A stretch of 64,000 nt of DNA. Source: Diacronema lutheri (lineage: Eukaryota > Haptophyta > Pavlovophyceae > Pavlovales > Pavlovaceae). Below the pieces are notes generated by a model. The model saw nothing but the letters and a program-made list of their open reading frames with translations, ran no database searches and was not told the DNA's origin. Below are positions 19,468-28,560 of the stretch, one piece after another (the first letter of the stretch is position 1; every line of letters begins with the position of its first letter). The stretch covers positions 788,259 through 852,258 of the forward strand of contig JAGTXO010000016.1 in NCBI GenBank assembly GCA_019448385.1, in the 5' to 3' direction. Position numbers and translations under genes: made by a program.

Positions 19468-22400
19468 AGATGTCAGATCAAGATGTCAAAGTAACGGCCT
19501 CCCTGCTCGCCGCGGCCTTGTCGGGCTCGCGGATATGGCAGGGAGGCCACTGGCGCTCATGCCCCCGGTGGCGGAGATGCCGCAGCCTTTCGCAATCGCG
19601 CTGATGGTCGCCACCCGGCTCCGCCACCTGCAGGCCATCGTCACCTCGTACACGGGGATCTACGACTACCTCGTTTCGCACCGGCTCGGCCCCGATTTTG
19701 TCGACACGGCGACGGCGAAGCACGTGCTCGCGAACCTGCCCCATTCGGAGCGGCCTGGGTCGGACGCCACGCCTGCAGAGTGGGCACGCATTGGCAAGTC
19801 CAACTTCCATCGCGCGCTCGCACGCGGCCTGCACCCGGACAAGCTTTGGTGCGCGCAGACGACGGTTGTGCACGAGTTCATGGCGTCCCGCCTGCGCGAA
19901 TTGGCGCTACGCGCATTGGCGATCCTCACCGGGGGCACGCCCGAGCTCGTCGTGGCACCTCTCGCTCCGCCGCGCGTGACGGGCTGGCAGGGCGTCGGAC
20001 CCGCGCAGGGCGGCGGGCGGCGGGCCGCGGAGCCGTCGCCCGTCGAGGTCTTCGCCTGCGACATGGCGGCGGATGTGTGCACGGGTCTGCGCGTCGCGCA
20101 CCACGGACGTGAGGCGGCGTTCCACGGGCATCGGGGAGTTGCGATGCTCGCCGCCGAGAGGCTGCGGCAGGAAGCGCACCGGCTGTCACCGCAGGTCGGC
20201 GACAGACGCGGCCGTGACGGGGCGGACCGCCCGTCGGCGCGCACCCGTGCGGCCACGGGCGGGCCATCACAAGGGACGGGCTCCTCCCCCCGCGCAAGCG
20301 CGCCGCCGTCACGGCCAGCCCCGCGCACGTTCCGGCGTCCGGCACAGGGCCAGCAGGGGCCACCGCAGGGGCCGCCTCCGCCGCCCTACCCGCCGCCACC
20401 GCCGCCCCCTCCGCCGCCGCCACCACCGCGGGACGGAGACGAGGACGAGCGGGGCGCCGGCGGCGACGACGACGTCGACGTCGTCGACGACGGGCACGCC
20501 GGCGGCGATGATGCCGGCGCGCGCGGCCGGCGGCAGCGGCACCGTGCCGGGGCTAGCCGCGCAGACCCCGTCATGCCGCCGGCCACGGCGCACCGGTCGA
20601 TGCAGGGCGGCACGTACGCGGCGCTGGACCACCTCACCGTCATGCAGGCCGCGGGTCTGGCGCCTGACTCGGCCGTCCCGATGCTGGTCAGCGTGCCGCA
20701 CGACTTTTCGGAGCGCTTCGCCGCGGCTTTCGTGCAGGTGATCCACAAGCTTCGCGACGCCGAGGCGGACGAGGGCACCGGCGGCCACGGCGCACGCCAG
20801 CCGGCGACAGAACGCGCGCTGAAGATGCTTCTCCTGCTGCCAGCGCTCCTCCTACGCGCGACCCGCGCCGACAAAGTGAGGGTAGGCAAACAGCTTGCCG
20901 CGCGCTTCGCCGCATGGGAGGCGGGTGACTACGACCAATTGGTTGCGCACTGGGAGCGCGACTGCTCGTGGCACGCGGCACGCGCGTTCCAGTCGTCGCA
21001 GGATGCGGACGAGCGCCTGCACAAGCGCGTGCTCGCACTCATCGCCAAGGGCAAGGTGTCCGATGCGCGGCGGCTACTGGAGAGCTTGGGTGTCGCCGAC
21101 ATAGCCCGCCCGGAGGTGCTCGCGCAGATGGCAGCCAAACACCCGGTGCGCACGGCGGACGTCGACGACGGCCTTGCCGATCGGGACGACTTGCCCCGAG
21201 TGGTGATCTCGCCGGAAGACATCGTGACGGCGTTCCGCAGCCTCGACACGGACAAGGCGGCCGGCGCCTCGACCTGGCGCTACGAATACCTCATCGCCCT
21301 GGTGCCGACCGTGCCCTTCCCGTCGATCATAGCGGCCGATGCGGCACACTCGGGCGCCTACTTTGCGACGCGCTTCGCCAACAACTTGCTGCCTGCGTGG
21401 TTCAATTTCGTCTTCTCCTCCGTGCGGCTTCTGGCGCTTCGCAAGTGTACGCCCGGGGTGGACGGGCGCGAGGACGCTCGCCCGGTCGGCATCGGTTGTG
21501 CGTTGCGACGGGCGGTTTCCAAGGCGGTGGTCTCGCGCGCATCGCACAAGGCGCTGGCGGCGGGCTACTTCGCGCCGCAGCAGCTGGGAGTCGCCGTACC
21601 GTCGGGCGGCACCAAGCTCGTCCTCTCCGTGCGCGAACTCCTCGACGCGGATCCCACGCTCTGCATCGTCGCGGTCGACGTCTCCAACGCCTTCAACTCC
21701 GTCAGTCGGGCGCATCTCCTGCGCTGCCTGACGGACGTTCGCCTCCCTGAGGACCTCCGAGCGCTCGCTCGCCTCGCGCTCGCGACGCTCGCTCAAGAGG
21801 CGCTGGTCTTCGCGGGCGGCGGCAGCGGCGGGGCACCTCTCCGTGAGCTCGGCTTCCGCAGCTCCGAGGGCGTCCAGCAGGGTGCGCCGGAAAGCTCCTT
21901 CTTCTTCGCGGCCGCCATCCAACCCCTTCTCGAGGAGTTCGACGCGCGCCTGGCGCTCCACGGCGGGGCGGTCCGCGCGGCGCACGACGACGTTTACCTC
22001 CTCGGGCGGCCGGTAGATGTCTTCGCCGCGCTTGCGGACTTCACGCGACGGCTGGAGGACCTCGGCCTTTGCGCCAATACGGCCAAGTCGCAGTGCTGGA
22101 TCGATCCGCTCCACATGGCCACGCTCGAGGCCTGCCGCGGCTCGATCCCGCTCGGCTCGGTGCCAGACGGCGCGGGTGGCGCGCATTACGGCATCGATGT
22201 CTACGGCGTGCCCATCGGCGCGCGCGAGTATGTGCACTCGACCCTCAGCACGAAGGCCGACGAGCTTGCCGGCAAAGCGAACAACATGATTCAGTCGCTC
22301 GGCTCGTCGGACAAACAGTCGCTGTGGGTCGTGTTGCGCTGCTCGTTCCAGCACCGCTTCGCATGGTTCACCTCCAACTCCTACCCTTCCGACGCGGCCG

Positions 22401-24119
22401 GCGCGGCGGCGATCTACGACGCTGCCGTCCTTCGGGTCGCCACCGTCGCCCTCGGCGTCTCGGTGTCCACCGATGCTCACGCCTGCCGCCGGCTGTTCCT
22501 ACCGGTCGCGCAGCACGGCGGCGGCCTGCGCAGGCAGGCCGACTCTGCGCTCGCGGAAGTCTGGGGCGCAGCGTGGCGGGTCGTGCCACACTTGCTCGAC
22601 ACGCTCGCGCCGGACGGCACGGTGCTCATGCAGGGCATCCTCGACCGCCCGGCCATCGCAGCTCGCGTCGGTCGCGGCGCATTCGAAGACATGCCCACGC
22701 AGGGCTGGCGCCAGTTTTTCGCCTCGGGCTCGCGCCTAGGCGGCGAGCTCGAGGCGACGTGGAGTCGCATGCAGACGGAGCTGGCCGGATGGAGGCAGCA
22801 GCCGGACGGCGTGGAGGTGCGCGTGCTGCACTTGCCCGCTGGGTCGGTTGCACCCGCGGCGCCCGACGCGGGTCGCAGGCCCAACCTGCAGGCCGACATC
22901 ACCGGCGACCGCGAGCGCTGCCGCCTCGCGATGCTCGACGCGGAGCACGCCGCCATGCACCCCTCCGCACGCGCGCGCCAGCTGTGGTTCGCACTCGGTC
23001 GGGAGAGCGGCTTGTTTCCCTCGTTGCTGCCGCGCGGCCTCGGCGCCTTCTCGTGCGCGGAGTGGGTCGAGGCCACGGCGCGCTACTTTGGCCTGCCGAG
23101 CCCGGCATGCGCGCCGCTCGCGGCGGCGGGCGCGCGCCTCCCGCGCAGCGGCGCGCAGCGGCCGGTGCCCGTCGACGCTTACGGCGACTCGATCGCTGCG
23201 GCGCCCGGCGTCGCGCACGACCACTTCGCCAAGCTTCGGCATGACCCGGTTCTCGCCGCGGTCGCGTCGCTCGCCCGCATGGCGGGCGCCTACGTGCGCC
23301 TCGAGGACAGTGACATCTTCGGCTCCGTGCTCGCCGGCGTGCCGGCCGCGGGCCGCCGTGCGCTCGGTCGCCGGCGCGTGCCGACAGTCGACTTCGTCAT
23401 CGCGCTCCGCAGCCAGCTGAACCTCTTCGAGCTCAAGACGCTCGCCTTCTGCCCGACGCGCTACAAGCCGTGGGCAGACGCCCGACGCTGCGGGGCAGTG
23501 GAGCTGCGCGCGCGCGAGGTGCCGAGGGAGCGGCTGCGCGAGTGCGTCGCGCTCGACCGGGAGGTCTTCGCGGCGCCAGAGGGCCACGTGGGCACGATGC
23601 AGCGGCGCCTCCACGAGTTCCCGCCGCTGCAGGCGGTCGTCGTCGGCAGTTTTGGCGAATGGTCGGCCGGGCTGGCTGCCCTCCTCAAGACGCTCTCGCA
23701 CATGGGCGCGGACGCGTGGATGGCGCGCATGCGCGCGCCGACTCGCGGCGCCGCCCAGGCGTCGCTCGAGCGCGTCATGCGCCACCAGCTCGCCGCGTGT
23801 GTGGTGCGCGGGCACGCGCAGCTGCTGCTCGCGCGCGCGCGCATGGTGCGCGCAAGGGCCGCGCCGCGTCGTGCGGCCGACCAGGCGGCGGAAGCGGGCG
23901 CTGACGCGTGCGGTGGCTTGGACGGCGTGTATCGCGTGCACGCGGGCGGCGGCACGCGACCGGCAGCGCGCGGCGGTTAGGCACGTGCGGGCCCGTTGGG
24001 CCCGTCGGGCCTCGCTGCCCGCTCGCTGGTGACCGGGATGCGCGGGAATCGACGACATTGGTGGCTACTCGATTCCCCCGCAGCTGGTGCTGACCCCGCT
24101 GTCCTGACGTAAGCGCCGT
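19468..24119 (+). mobile_element. Non-LTR-type retroelement, apparently full length
   Basis: A 4.65-kb element bounded by a 16-bp target-site duplication, with one long frame encoding reverse transcriptase plus a C-terminal restriction-like endonuclease motif. No long terminal repeats are visible. The 3' untranslated part (23981-24119) ends gtaagcgccgtt, a terminus shared with the truncated relative at 28561-29354. A long target-site duplication and truncated sister fit target-primed reverse transcription. Confidence 0.8.
19535..23980 (+). CDS. Retroelement polyprotein: reverse transcriptase with C-terminal ELK-type endonuclease
   Basis: 1,481 aa from the ATG at 19535 (MAGRPLALM...); an upstream ATG at 19460 lies in the target-site duplication. 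The N-terminal 450 residues are unrecognised with a Pro-rich, acidic linker (about 20370-20560). Reverse transcriptase motifs: DTDKAAGAS (about 21245), VDVSNAFNS (motif A, about 21675), QGAPESS (motif B, about 21878), AHDDVYLLG (motif C, about 21980, with the DD pair but not the usual YADD). Near the C-terminus RRVPTVDFVI, FELKTL and CPTRY (about 23365-23465) resemble a restriction-like endonuclease D...ELK centre. It converts element RNA to DNA at a nicked target. The frame is intact, so the copy may be recent. Confidence 0.85.
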   Translation: MAGRPLALMPPVAEMPQPFAIALMVATRLRHLQAIVTSYTGIYDYLVSHRLGPDFVDTATAKHVLANLPHSERPGSDATPAEWARIGKSNFHRALARGLHPDKLWCAQTTVVHEFMASRLRELALRALAILTGGTPELVVAPLAPPRVTGWQGVGPAQGGGRRAAEPSPVEVFACDMAADVCTGLRVAHHGREAAFHGHRGVAMLAAERLRQEAHRLSPQVGDRRGRDGADRPSARTRAATGGPSQGTGSSPRASAPPSRPAPRTFRRPAQGQQGPPQGPPPPPYPPPPPPPPPPPPPRDGDEDERGAGGDDDVDVVDDGHAGGDDAGARGRRQRHRAGASRADPVMPPATAHRSMQGGTYAALDHLTVMQAAGLAPDSAVPMLVSVPHDFSERFAAAFVQVIHKLRDAEADEGTGGHGARQPATERALKMLLLLPALLLRATRADKVRVGKQLAARFAAWEAGDYDQLVAHWERDCSWHAARAFQSSQDADERLHKRVLALIAKGKVSDARRLLESLGVADIARPEVLAQMAAKHPVRTADVDDGLADRDDLPRVVISPEDIVTAFRSLDTDKAAGASTWRYEYLIALVPTVPFPSIIAADAAHSGAYFATRFANNLLPAWFNFVFSSVRLLALRKCTPGVDGREDARPVGIGCALRRAVSKAVVSRASHKALAAGYFAPQQLGVAVPSGGTKLVLSVRELLDADPTLCIVAVDVSNAFNSVSRAHLLRCLTDVRLPEDLRALARLALATLAQEALVFAGGGSGGAPLRELGFRSSEGVQQGAPESSFFFAAAIQPLLEEFDARLALHGGAVRAAHDDVYLLGRPVDVFAALADFTRRLEDLGLCANTAKSQCWIDPLHMATLEACRGSIPLGSVPDGAGGAHYGIDVYGVPIGAREYVHSTLSTKADELAGKANNMIQSLGSSDKQSLWVVLRCSFQHRFAWFTSNSYPSDAAGAAAIYDAAVLRVATVALGVSVSTDAHACRRLFLPVAQHGGGLRRQADSALAEVWGAAWRVVPHLLDTLAPDGTVLMQGILDRPAIAARVGRGAFEDMPTQGWRQFFASGSRLGGELEATWSRMQTELAGWRQQPDGVEVRVLHLPAGSVAPAAPDAGRRPNLQADITGDRERCRLAMLDAEHAAMHPSARARQLWFALGRESGLFPSLLPRGLGAFSCAEWVEATARYFGLPSPACAPLAAAGARLPRSGAQRPVPVDAYGDSIAAAPGVAHDHFAKLRHDPVLAAVASLARMAGAYVRLEDSDIFGSVLAGVPAAGRRALGRRRVPTVDFVIALRSQLNLFELKTLAFCPTRYKPWADARRCGAVELRAREVPRERLRECVALDREVFAAPEGHVGTMQRRLHEFPPLQAVVVGSFGEWSAGLAALLKTLSHMGADAWMARMRAPTRGAAQASLERVMRHQLAACVVRGHAQLLLARARMVRARAAPRRAADQAAEAGADACGGLDGVYRVHAGGGTRPAARGG

Positions 24120-24135
24120 TAGTATGTATGAGTAG
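24120..24135 (+). repeat. Target-site duplication, right copy
   Basis: Exact 16-nt match to 19452-19467, immediately after the element 3' end. Confidence 0.88.
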
Positions 24136-24582
24136 TATGGGAACTGCCAAAAAGTTGTCACCAGCGTCGAGCAAAAGCTCGGCGGCGACGCGCGATGCGG
24201 CAGGAGGCCGCTCCTCCCGCGTCGCAGCCCCCATCAGAGGTGGTGCCAGGTCGCCCTGGCGTTCGGGCTGCGTCGCGGGCTGGGCCGGCGCCGCGGGCAA
24301 AGGGGTGGGGGAAGGAGCAGCTGCCGCCGCCGCGCGCTGCGCCTTGAGCGCGAGGCGGTGGGACTCGGCGCGCCCGCGAGCCCGCACGAGACGCCGGCGA
24401 CCGCCGCCGTCGCCCGTCGGCCGTCCGCGCCCAGCGCGCCACACCAGCACTCGGCCCCGGGCCTCTGTGACTGTCATTCTCGCCCTCCACTCGCCTGCTG
24501 TCCGTCTGCGCGGGTGTCTGCGCGCGCTTTGACTGCTTCTCGCGCCCGTCCGCTTCCGAGTCAGACTGAAGCTCAGCAGACC

Positions 24583-24713
24583 CCGCCTGCCATCGCGAAG
24601 GCCCCAGCGGTTGTCGGGTTGAGCGGGTTGTGGATGCCATAAGGCCCCTGCGTGAAAAGCGGCGCACGCGCGGCGTGAGCGGCGACCGAAGCTGCCGTGG
24701 CAGTAGTCTGCAT
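24583..24713 (-). CDS. Exon-like segment with GIHNPLNP peptide, copy A
   Basis: Reads MQTTATAASVAA... through QGPYGIHNPLNP to AFAMAGG at a candidate GT donor. The same peptide occurs in copy B and, inverted, at 28381-28500; its conservation in three places argues that this frame is translated. Confidence 0.4.
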
Positions 24714-24882
24714 CGGCGTGCGTCCGATGGTCCGACGGCGCCTCGCGCAGCCGGCGCTCGAGGGGGGAGGAGTGGGGGAGGGCCGCGTTGAGCCCGTGCG
24801 GCGTCGCGCGGCTGCCAACGCCGCGCTGGCGCGCGCGCTCGCCATACGAGATGCGCGTCACGTCGTCGGGGGTCGGGCCCAC

Positions 24883-25203
24883 GTTGTCGCGGTTGCGTAC
24901 CGACGGACAAAGCCCTTCCTTGCGCCCCGCCTTGTCCAGTCGGTTCGGGCTCTTGTCCGCGCGGTCGCGCTTGCGCCGCGGCGGCGGCGAGGCGCGCTCA
25001 TCCGTGCCGTCCACCCACGAAGCGACGATGGCGTCCGCGTCCGCGTCCGCGTCGAGGAGCGCGGCGGCCGGCGGGTCCAGCCAATCGGCGCACGCACCCG
25101 TCGCCGCGAGCCGCGCGCACGAGGCGTGCACCCGACGCGTGAGAGGCGGCCGCGGCGCGGGGCGGTGCACGGCGAAGACGAGCGTGAGGACGGGCAAGCA
25201 CAC
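24883..25203 (-). CDS. Putative first exon of a spliced minus-strand gene, copy A
   Basis: Starts MCLPVLTLVFAV (signal-like) and ends VRNRDN at a possible GT donor; 107 codons, the same length as its copy B partner. Contains an acidic LDADADADAIV stretch. Copy A lacks the terminal Cys-rich exon found at 26114-26344, because the sequence to its left is the retroelement, so this copy is probably non-functional. Confidence 0.35.
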
Positions 25204-25507
25204 CGGGCGACTTCCCTCGACTCGAATTCACCTGTCAACGCGCCGCGTCCCCGCACGTAAAGAGTCGTCGTGGGAATCGTCCGCTGCCGCCATCGTGCCC
25301 ATCCATCGTACATGCGTGGCTGACGTTCATGCCCGGCGCCTTTCGCGCGCACCAGCCTCGCGCTTGCCGCGTGCTGTACGGTGCGCCATGCGTGTCCGCT
25401 CACGTGTTCGTGCGCGTGTTCGCTCGCGCGTGCGCTCGCGCGTTCGCTCGCCGTGACGGCTCCGCGCCGCGGGCGCTTGTTATGTTCTGTACGCACCGCG
25501 CGCCGCG

Positions 25508-25730
25508 TTGCGCGCGTCGCGCGCCGCGTTGTGCGCAGTGCGCATCCTCCACGTCTTGCTCATCTGGCTTCTCCAAGGGGCCGTCGCGTGGCAGCCGGGC
25601 TCGCGGACGTACGTGTTCGGGCCTTTTGGCTCTCGTGCATCGCCCCTCCTGACTCGTGCGCCAGCGCACGTGTGCCGGCAGTCGAAGATGGTGTCGGTTG
25701 CACCGCCGCCGCCGCCATCGCCGCCGCCGC

Positions 25731-25761
<31 letters not shown>

Positions 25762-26071
25762 GCTGCCGCCGTCGCCGCCGGGCGGGCTACAGCAGCTGAA
25801 CGACAATGTGGCATTTCTGACCGCCGGACTGGGCGCGTACATCTTCCTTGACAGCCGCTTCGACTCCGCGAGCAAGGAGACGACCGCGCAGATCGCCACT
25901 TCGAGCAAGGAGACCAGCGCGCAGATGGCGCAGACGACCGCGCAGATCGCGCAGCTTGACGTTAAGTTCGCGCAGCTTGACGTGAAGTTCACCGTCTTGC
26001 TCTGCATGTTTGCGGCTCTTGTGCTCGTCGGGATCGCGCTGGTGAAGGGCTCGGATGCCGAGCAACGCTGA
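25508..26071 (+). CDS. Small Pro-rich membrane protein, copy A (N-terminus disrupted)
   Basis: Frame shared with the 245-aa protein of copy B, but a 28-nt deletion shifts it away from the upstream ATG; the first ATG in frame is at 25688, giving a 127-aa product from MVSVAPPPPP. Order: hydrophobic segment RILHVLLIWLLQGAVAW, Pro-rich tract, AFLTAGLGAYIFLD, a Gln/Thr heptad-like stretch (SKETTAQIA...), and a C-terminal membrane helix (VLLCMFAALVLVGIALV). It has 11 residues more than copy B in the coiled stretch. Function unknown. Confidence 0.5.
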
Positions 26072-26113
26072 CGCACTCACTGACGGCGAGCATCTGCATA
26101 CTACTGGGGAGCT

Positions 26114-26344
26114 TCAGTCTGAAAGCTTCCTCCACAACCACCTGCGCTTGGCTGCCGCATGGCTCGCGAAGTCCTCACAAAGGGGGCAACGGATTGCGAA
26201 CGGCATGTAGCACGACCGCGCGGAAAAGACCGCGCCGCCGTACTCCCACTTGGCCCAGCCAAACGAAACGGCTGCCGATTTGCCGACGACGCGTCGCTCG
26301 CGCTCGGCGACCGCCGCGGCCTCGGCCGCGCGCGGCCGCCGGGC
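26114..26344 (-). CDS. Cys/Trp-rich terminal exon (zinc-finger-like) in the spacer between repeats
   Basis: A 76-codon open stretch ending in TGA at 26116-26114. It reads AAEAAAVAERERRVV, then GWAKWEYGGAVFSAR, SCYMPFAIRCPLCEDFASH, and AAAKRRWLWRKLSD. Rich in Trp, Tyr, Phe, Cys and Met, unlike chance translations in this genome; CPLC followed by SH suggests a small zinc-binding unit. There is no ATG at its start and a stop precedes it, so it is probably the last exon of a spliced gene whose earlier exons lie in copy B (26776-26906 and 27077-27397). Confidence 0.5.
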   Translation of the reverse strand, partial: ARRPRAAEAAAVAERERRVVGKSAAVSFGWAKWEYGGAVFSARSCYMPFAIRCPLCEDFASHAAAKRRWLWRKLSD

Positions 26345-26775
26345 TCATCGTGTCCTCGCCGCTCTGACGACTTCGCGGCGACGCGCGATGCGGCAGGAGG
26401 CCGCTCCTCCCGCGTCGCAGCCCCCATCAGAGGTGGTGCCAGGTCGCCCTGGCGTTCGGGCTGCGTCGCGGGCTGGGCCGGCGCCGCGGGCAAAGGGGAG
26501 GGGGAAGGAGCAGCTGCCGCCGCCGCGCGCTGCGCCTTGAGCGCGAGGCGGTGGGACTCGGCGCGCCCGCGAGCCCGCACGAGACGCCGGCGACCGCCGC
26601 CGTCGCCCGTCGGCCGTCCGCGCCCAGCGCGCCACACCAGCACTCGGCCCCGGGCCTCTGTGACTGTCATTCTCGCCCTCCACTCGCCTGCTGTCCGTCT
26701 GCGCGGGTGTCTGCGCGCGCTTTGGCTGCTTCTCGCGCCCGTCCGCTTCCGAGTCAGACTGAAGCTCAGCAGACC

Positions 26776-26906
26776 CCGCCTGCCATCGCAAAGGCCCCAG
26801 CGGTTGTCGGGTTGAGGGGGTTGTGGATGCCATTAGGCCCCTGCGTGAAAAGCGGCGCACGCGCGGCGTGAGCGGCGACCGAAGCTGCCGTGGCAGTAGT
26901 CTGCAT
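26776..26906 (-). CDS. Exon-like segment with GIHNPLNP peptide, copy B
   Basis: As copy A but reading QGPNGIHNPLNP. Lies between the putative first exon and the Cys-rich terminal exon, consistent with a middle exon; the joins are not resolved. Confidence 0.45.
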
Positions 26907-27076
26907 CGGCGTGCGTCCGATGGTCCGACGGCGCCTCGCGCAGCCGGCGCTCGAGGGGGGAGGAGTGGGGGAGGGCCGCGTTGAGCCCGTGCGGCGTCGC
27001 GCGGCTGCCAACGCCACGCTGGCGCGCGCGCTCGCCATACGAGATGCGCGTCACGTCGTCGGGGGGTCGGGCCCAC

Positions 27077-27397
27077 GTTGTCGCGGTTGCGTACCGACGG
27101 ACAAAGCCCTTCCTTGCGCCCCGCCTTGTCCAGTCGGTTCGGGCTCTTGTCCGCGCGGTCGCGCTTGCGCCGCGGCGGCGGCGAGGCGCGCTCATCCGTT
27201 CCGTCCACCCACGAAGCGACGATGGCGTCCGCGTCCGCGTCCGCGTCGAGGAGCGCGGCGGCCGGCGGGTCCAGCCAATCGGCGCACGCACCCGTCGCCG
27301 CGAGCCGCGCGCACGAGGCGTGCACCCGACGCGTGAGAGGCGGCCGCGGCGCGGGGCGGTGCACGGCGAAGACGAGCGTGAGGACGGGCAAGCACAC
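27077..27397 (-). CDS. Putative first exon of a spliced minus-strand gene, copy B
   Basis: MCLPVLTLVFAVH... to VRNRDN, 107 codons, then GT at 27076-27075. The N-terminus is hydrophobic and could be a signal peptide. Together with 26776-26906 and 26114-26344 it may form one gene; without transcript data the order and phase of the middle exon are guesses. Confidence 0.4.
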
Positions 27398-27522
27398 CGG
27401 GCGACTTCCCTCGACTCGAATTCACCTGTCAACGCGCCGCGTCCCCGCACGTAAAGAGTCGTCGTGGGAATCGTCCGCTGCCGCCATCGTGCCCATCCAT
27501 CGTACATGCGTGGCTGACGTTC

Positions 27523-27952
27523 ATGCCCGGCGCCTTTCGCGCGCATCAGCCTCGCGCTTGCCGCGTGCTGTACGGTGCGCCATGCGTGTCCGCTCACGTG
27601 TTCGTGCGCGTGTTCGCTCGCGCGTGCGCTCGCGCGTTCGCTCGCCGTGACGGCTCCGCGCCGCGGGCGCTTGTTATGTTCTGTACGCACCGCGCGCCGC
27701 GTTGCGCGCGTCGCGCGCCGCGTTGCGCGCGTCGCGCGTCGCGCGCCGCGTTGTGCGCAGTGCGCATCCTCCACGTCTTGCTCATCTGGCTTCTCCAAGG
27801 GGCCGTCGCGTGGCAGCCGGGCTCGCGGACGTACGTGTTCGGGCCTTTTGGCTCTCGTGCATCGCCCCTCCTGACTCGTGCGCCAGCGCACGTGTGCCGG
27901 CAGTCGAAGATGGTGTCGGTTGCACCGCCGCCGCCGCCATCGCCGCCGCCGC

Positions 27953-27983
<31 letters not shown>

Positions 27984-28260
27984 GCTGCCGCCGCCGCCGC
28001 CGGGCGGGTTACAGCAGCTGAACGACAATGTGGCATTTCTGACCGCCGGACTGGGCGCGTACATCTTCCTTGACAGCCGCTTCGACTCCGCGAGCAAGGA
28101 GACCAGCGCGCAGATGGCGCAGACGACCGCGCAGATCGCGCAGCTTGACGTTAGGTTCGCGCAGCTTGACGTGAAGTTCACCGTCTTGCTCTGCATGTTT
28201 GCGGCTCTTGTGCTCGTCGGGATCGCGCTGGTGAAGGGCTCGGATACCGTGCAACGCTGA
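27523..28260 (+). CDS. Small Pro-rich membrane protein, copy B
   Basis: 245 aa from an ATG at 27523. A basic, Arg/Ala-rich N-terminus contains a short tandem repeat (ARRAPRCARRA), then a hydrophobic segment, a Pro-only tract of about 35 residues, a second hydrophobic patch (AFLTAGLGAYIFLD), repeated AQLDVKF or RF units that can form a coil, and a C-terminal membrane helix. This looks like a coil-plus-tail-anchor protein; I do not recognise the family. The real start may be further in, because the first 90 residues are poor in features and differ between copies. Confidence 0.55.
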
Positions 28261-28284
28261 CGCACGCACTGACGGCGAGCATCT

Positions 28285-28344
28285 GGGCCTTTGCCGCGTG
28301 CGCGCGCGACGGCTGGGCCTTTGCCGCGTGCGCGCGCGACGGCG
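28285..28344 (+). repeat. Two tandem 30-bp units
   Basis: Unit beginning gggcctttgccgcgtgcgcg occurs at 28285-28314 and 28315-28344, directly at the right edge of copy B. Confidence 0.8.
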
Positions 28345-28380
28345 ACGGCTGCACGGTGACGTGCGTGATGGCATTGACGG

Positions 28381-28500
28381 GAACTACTTCTTCCACGGCA
28401 GCTTCGGTCGCCGCTCGCGCCGCGCGCGCGCCGCTCTCCTCGCAGGGGCCTAATGGCATCCACAACCCCTTCACCGCTGGGGCCTTTGCGACGGAGGGCG
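28381..28500 (+). pseudogene. Inverted third copy of the GIHNP exon
   Basis: Reads TTSSTAASVAARAA..., SSQGPNGIHNPFTAG, AFATEGG and ends at a GT donor-like gtacgc at 28501. Homologous to the minus-strand segments 24583-24713 and 26776-26906 but on the plus strand, with three codons missing in frame. What follows is replaced by the truncated retroelement, so the gene copy is incomplete. Confidence 0.6.
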
Positions 28501-28560
28501 GTACGCTTGCGCGCGCGGTCTGCGGCGGCTTGGCGGCGTGAACGCTTAAGTTATTCGACG

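Larger units (their letters stand above)
24182..26096. repeat. 1.9-kb direct repeat, copy A
   Basis: Near-identical to 26375-28285 at an offset of 2,189-2,194. The copies differ by scattered substitutions, a one-G homopolymer change near 24871, a 28-nt deletion near 25510 and a 33-nt insertion near 25880, all relative to copy B. Its left edge starts about 46 bp after the retroelement's right target-site copy. Confidence 0.92.
26375..28285. repeat. 1.9-kb direct repeat, copy B
   Basis: Partner of 24182-26096, separated from it by a 278-bp unique spacer (26097-26374). A 14-bp motif tcagactgaagctc in each copy (24561-24574, 26752-26765) occurs inverted in the spacer (26109-26122). Confidence 0.92.

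Noticed and set aside
23977-24882. Continuation of the minus frame of copy A beyond its first exon to 408 aa
   Set aside because: Copies A and B change frame here through a one-G difference, and the sequence after VRNRDN is not conserved as protein; it is more likely intron.
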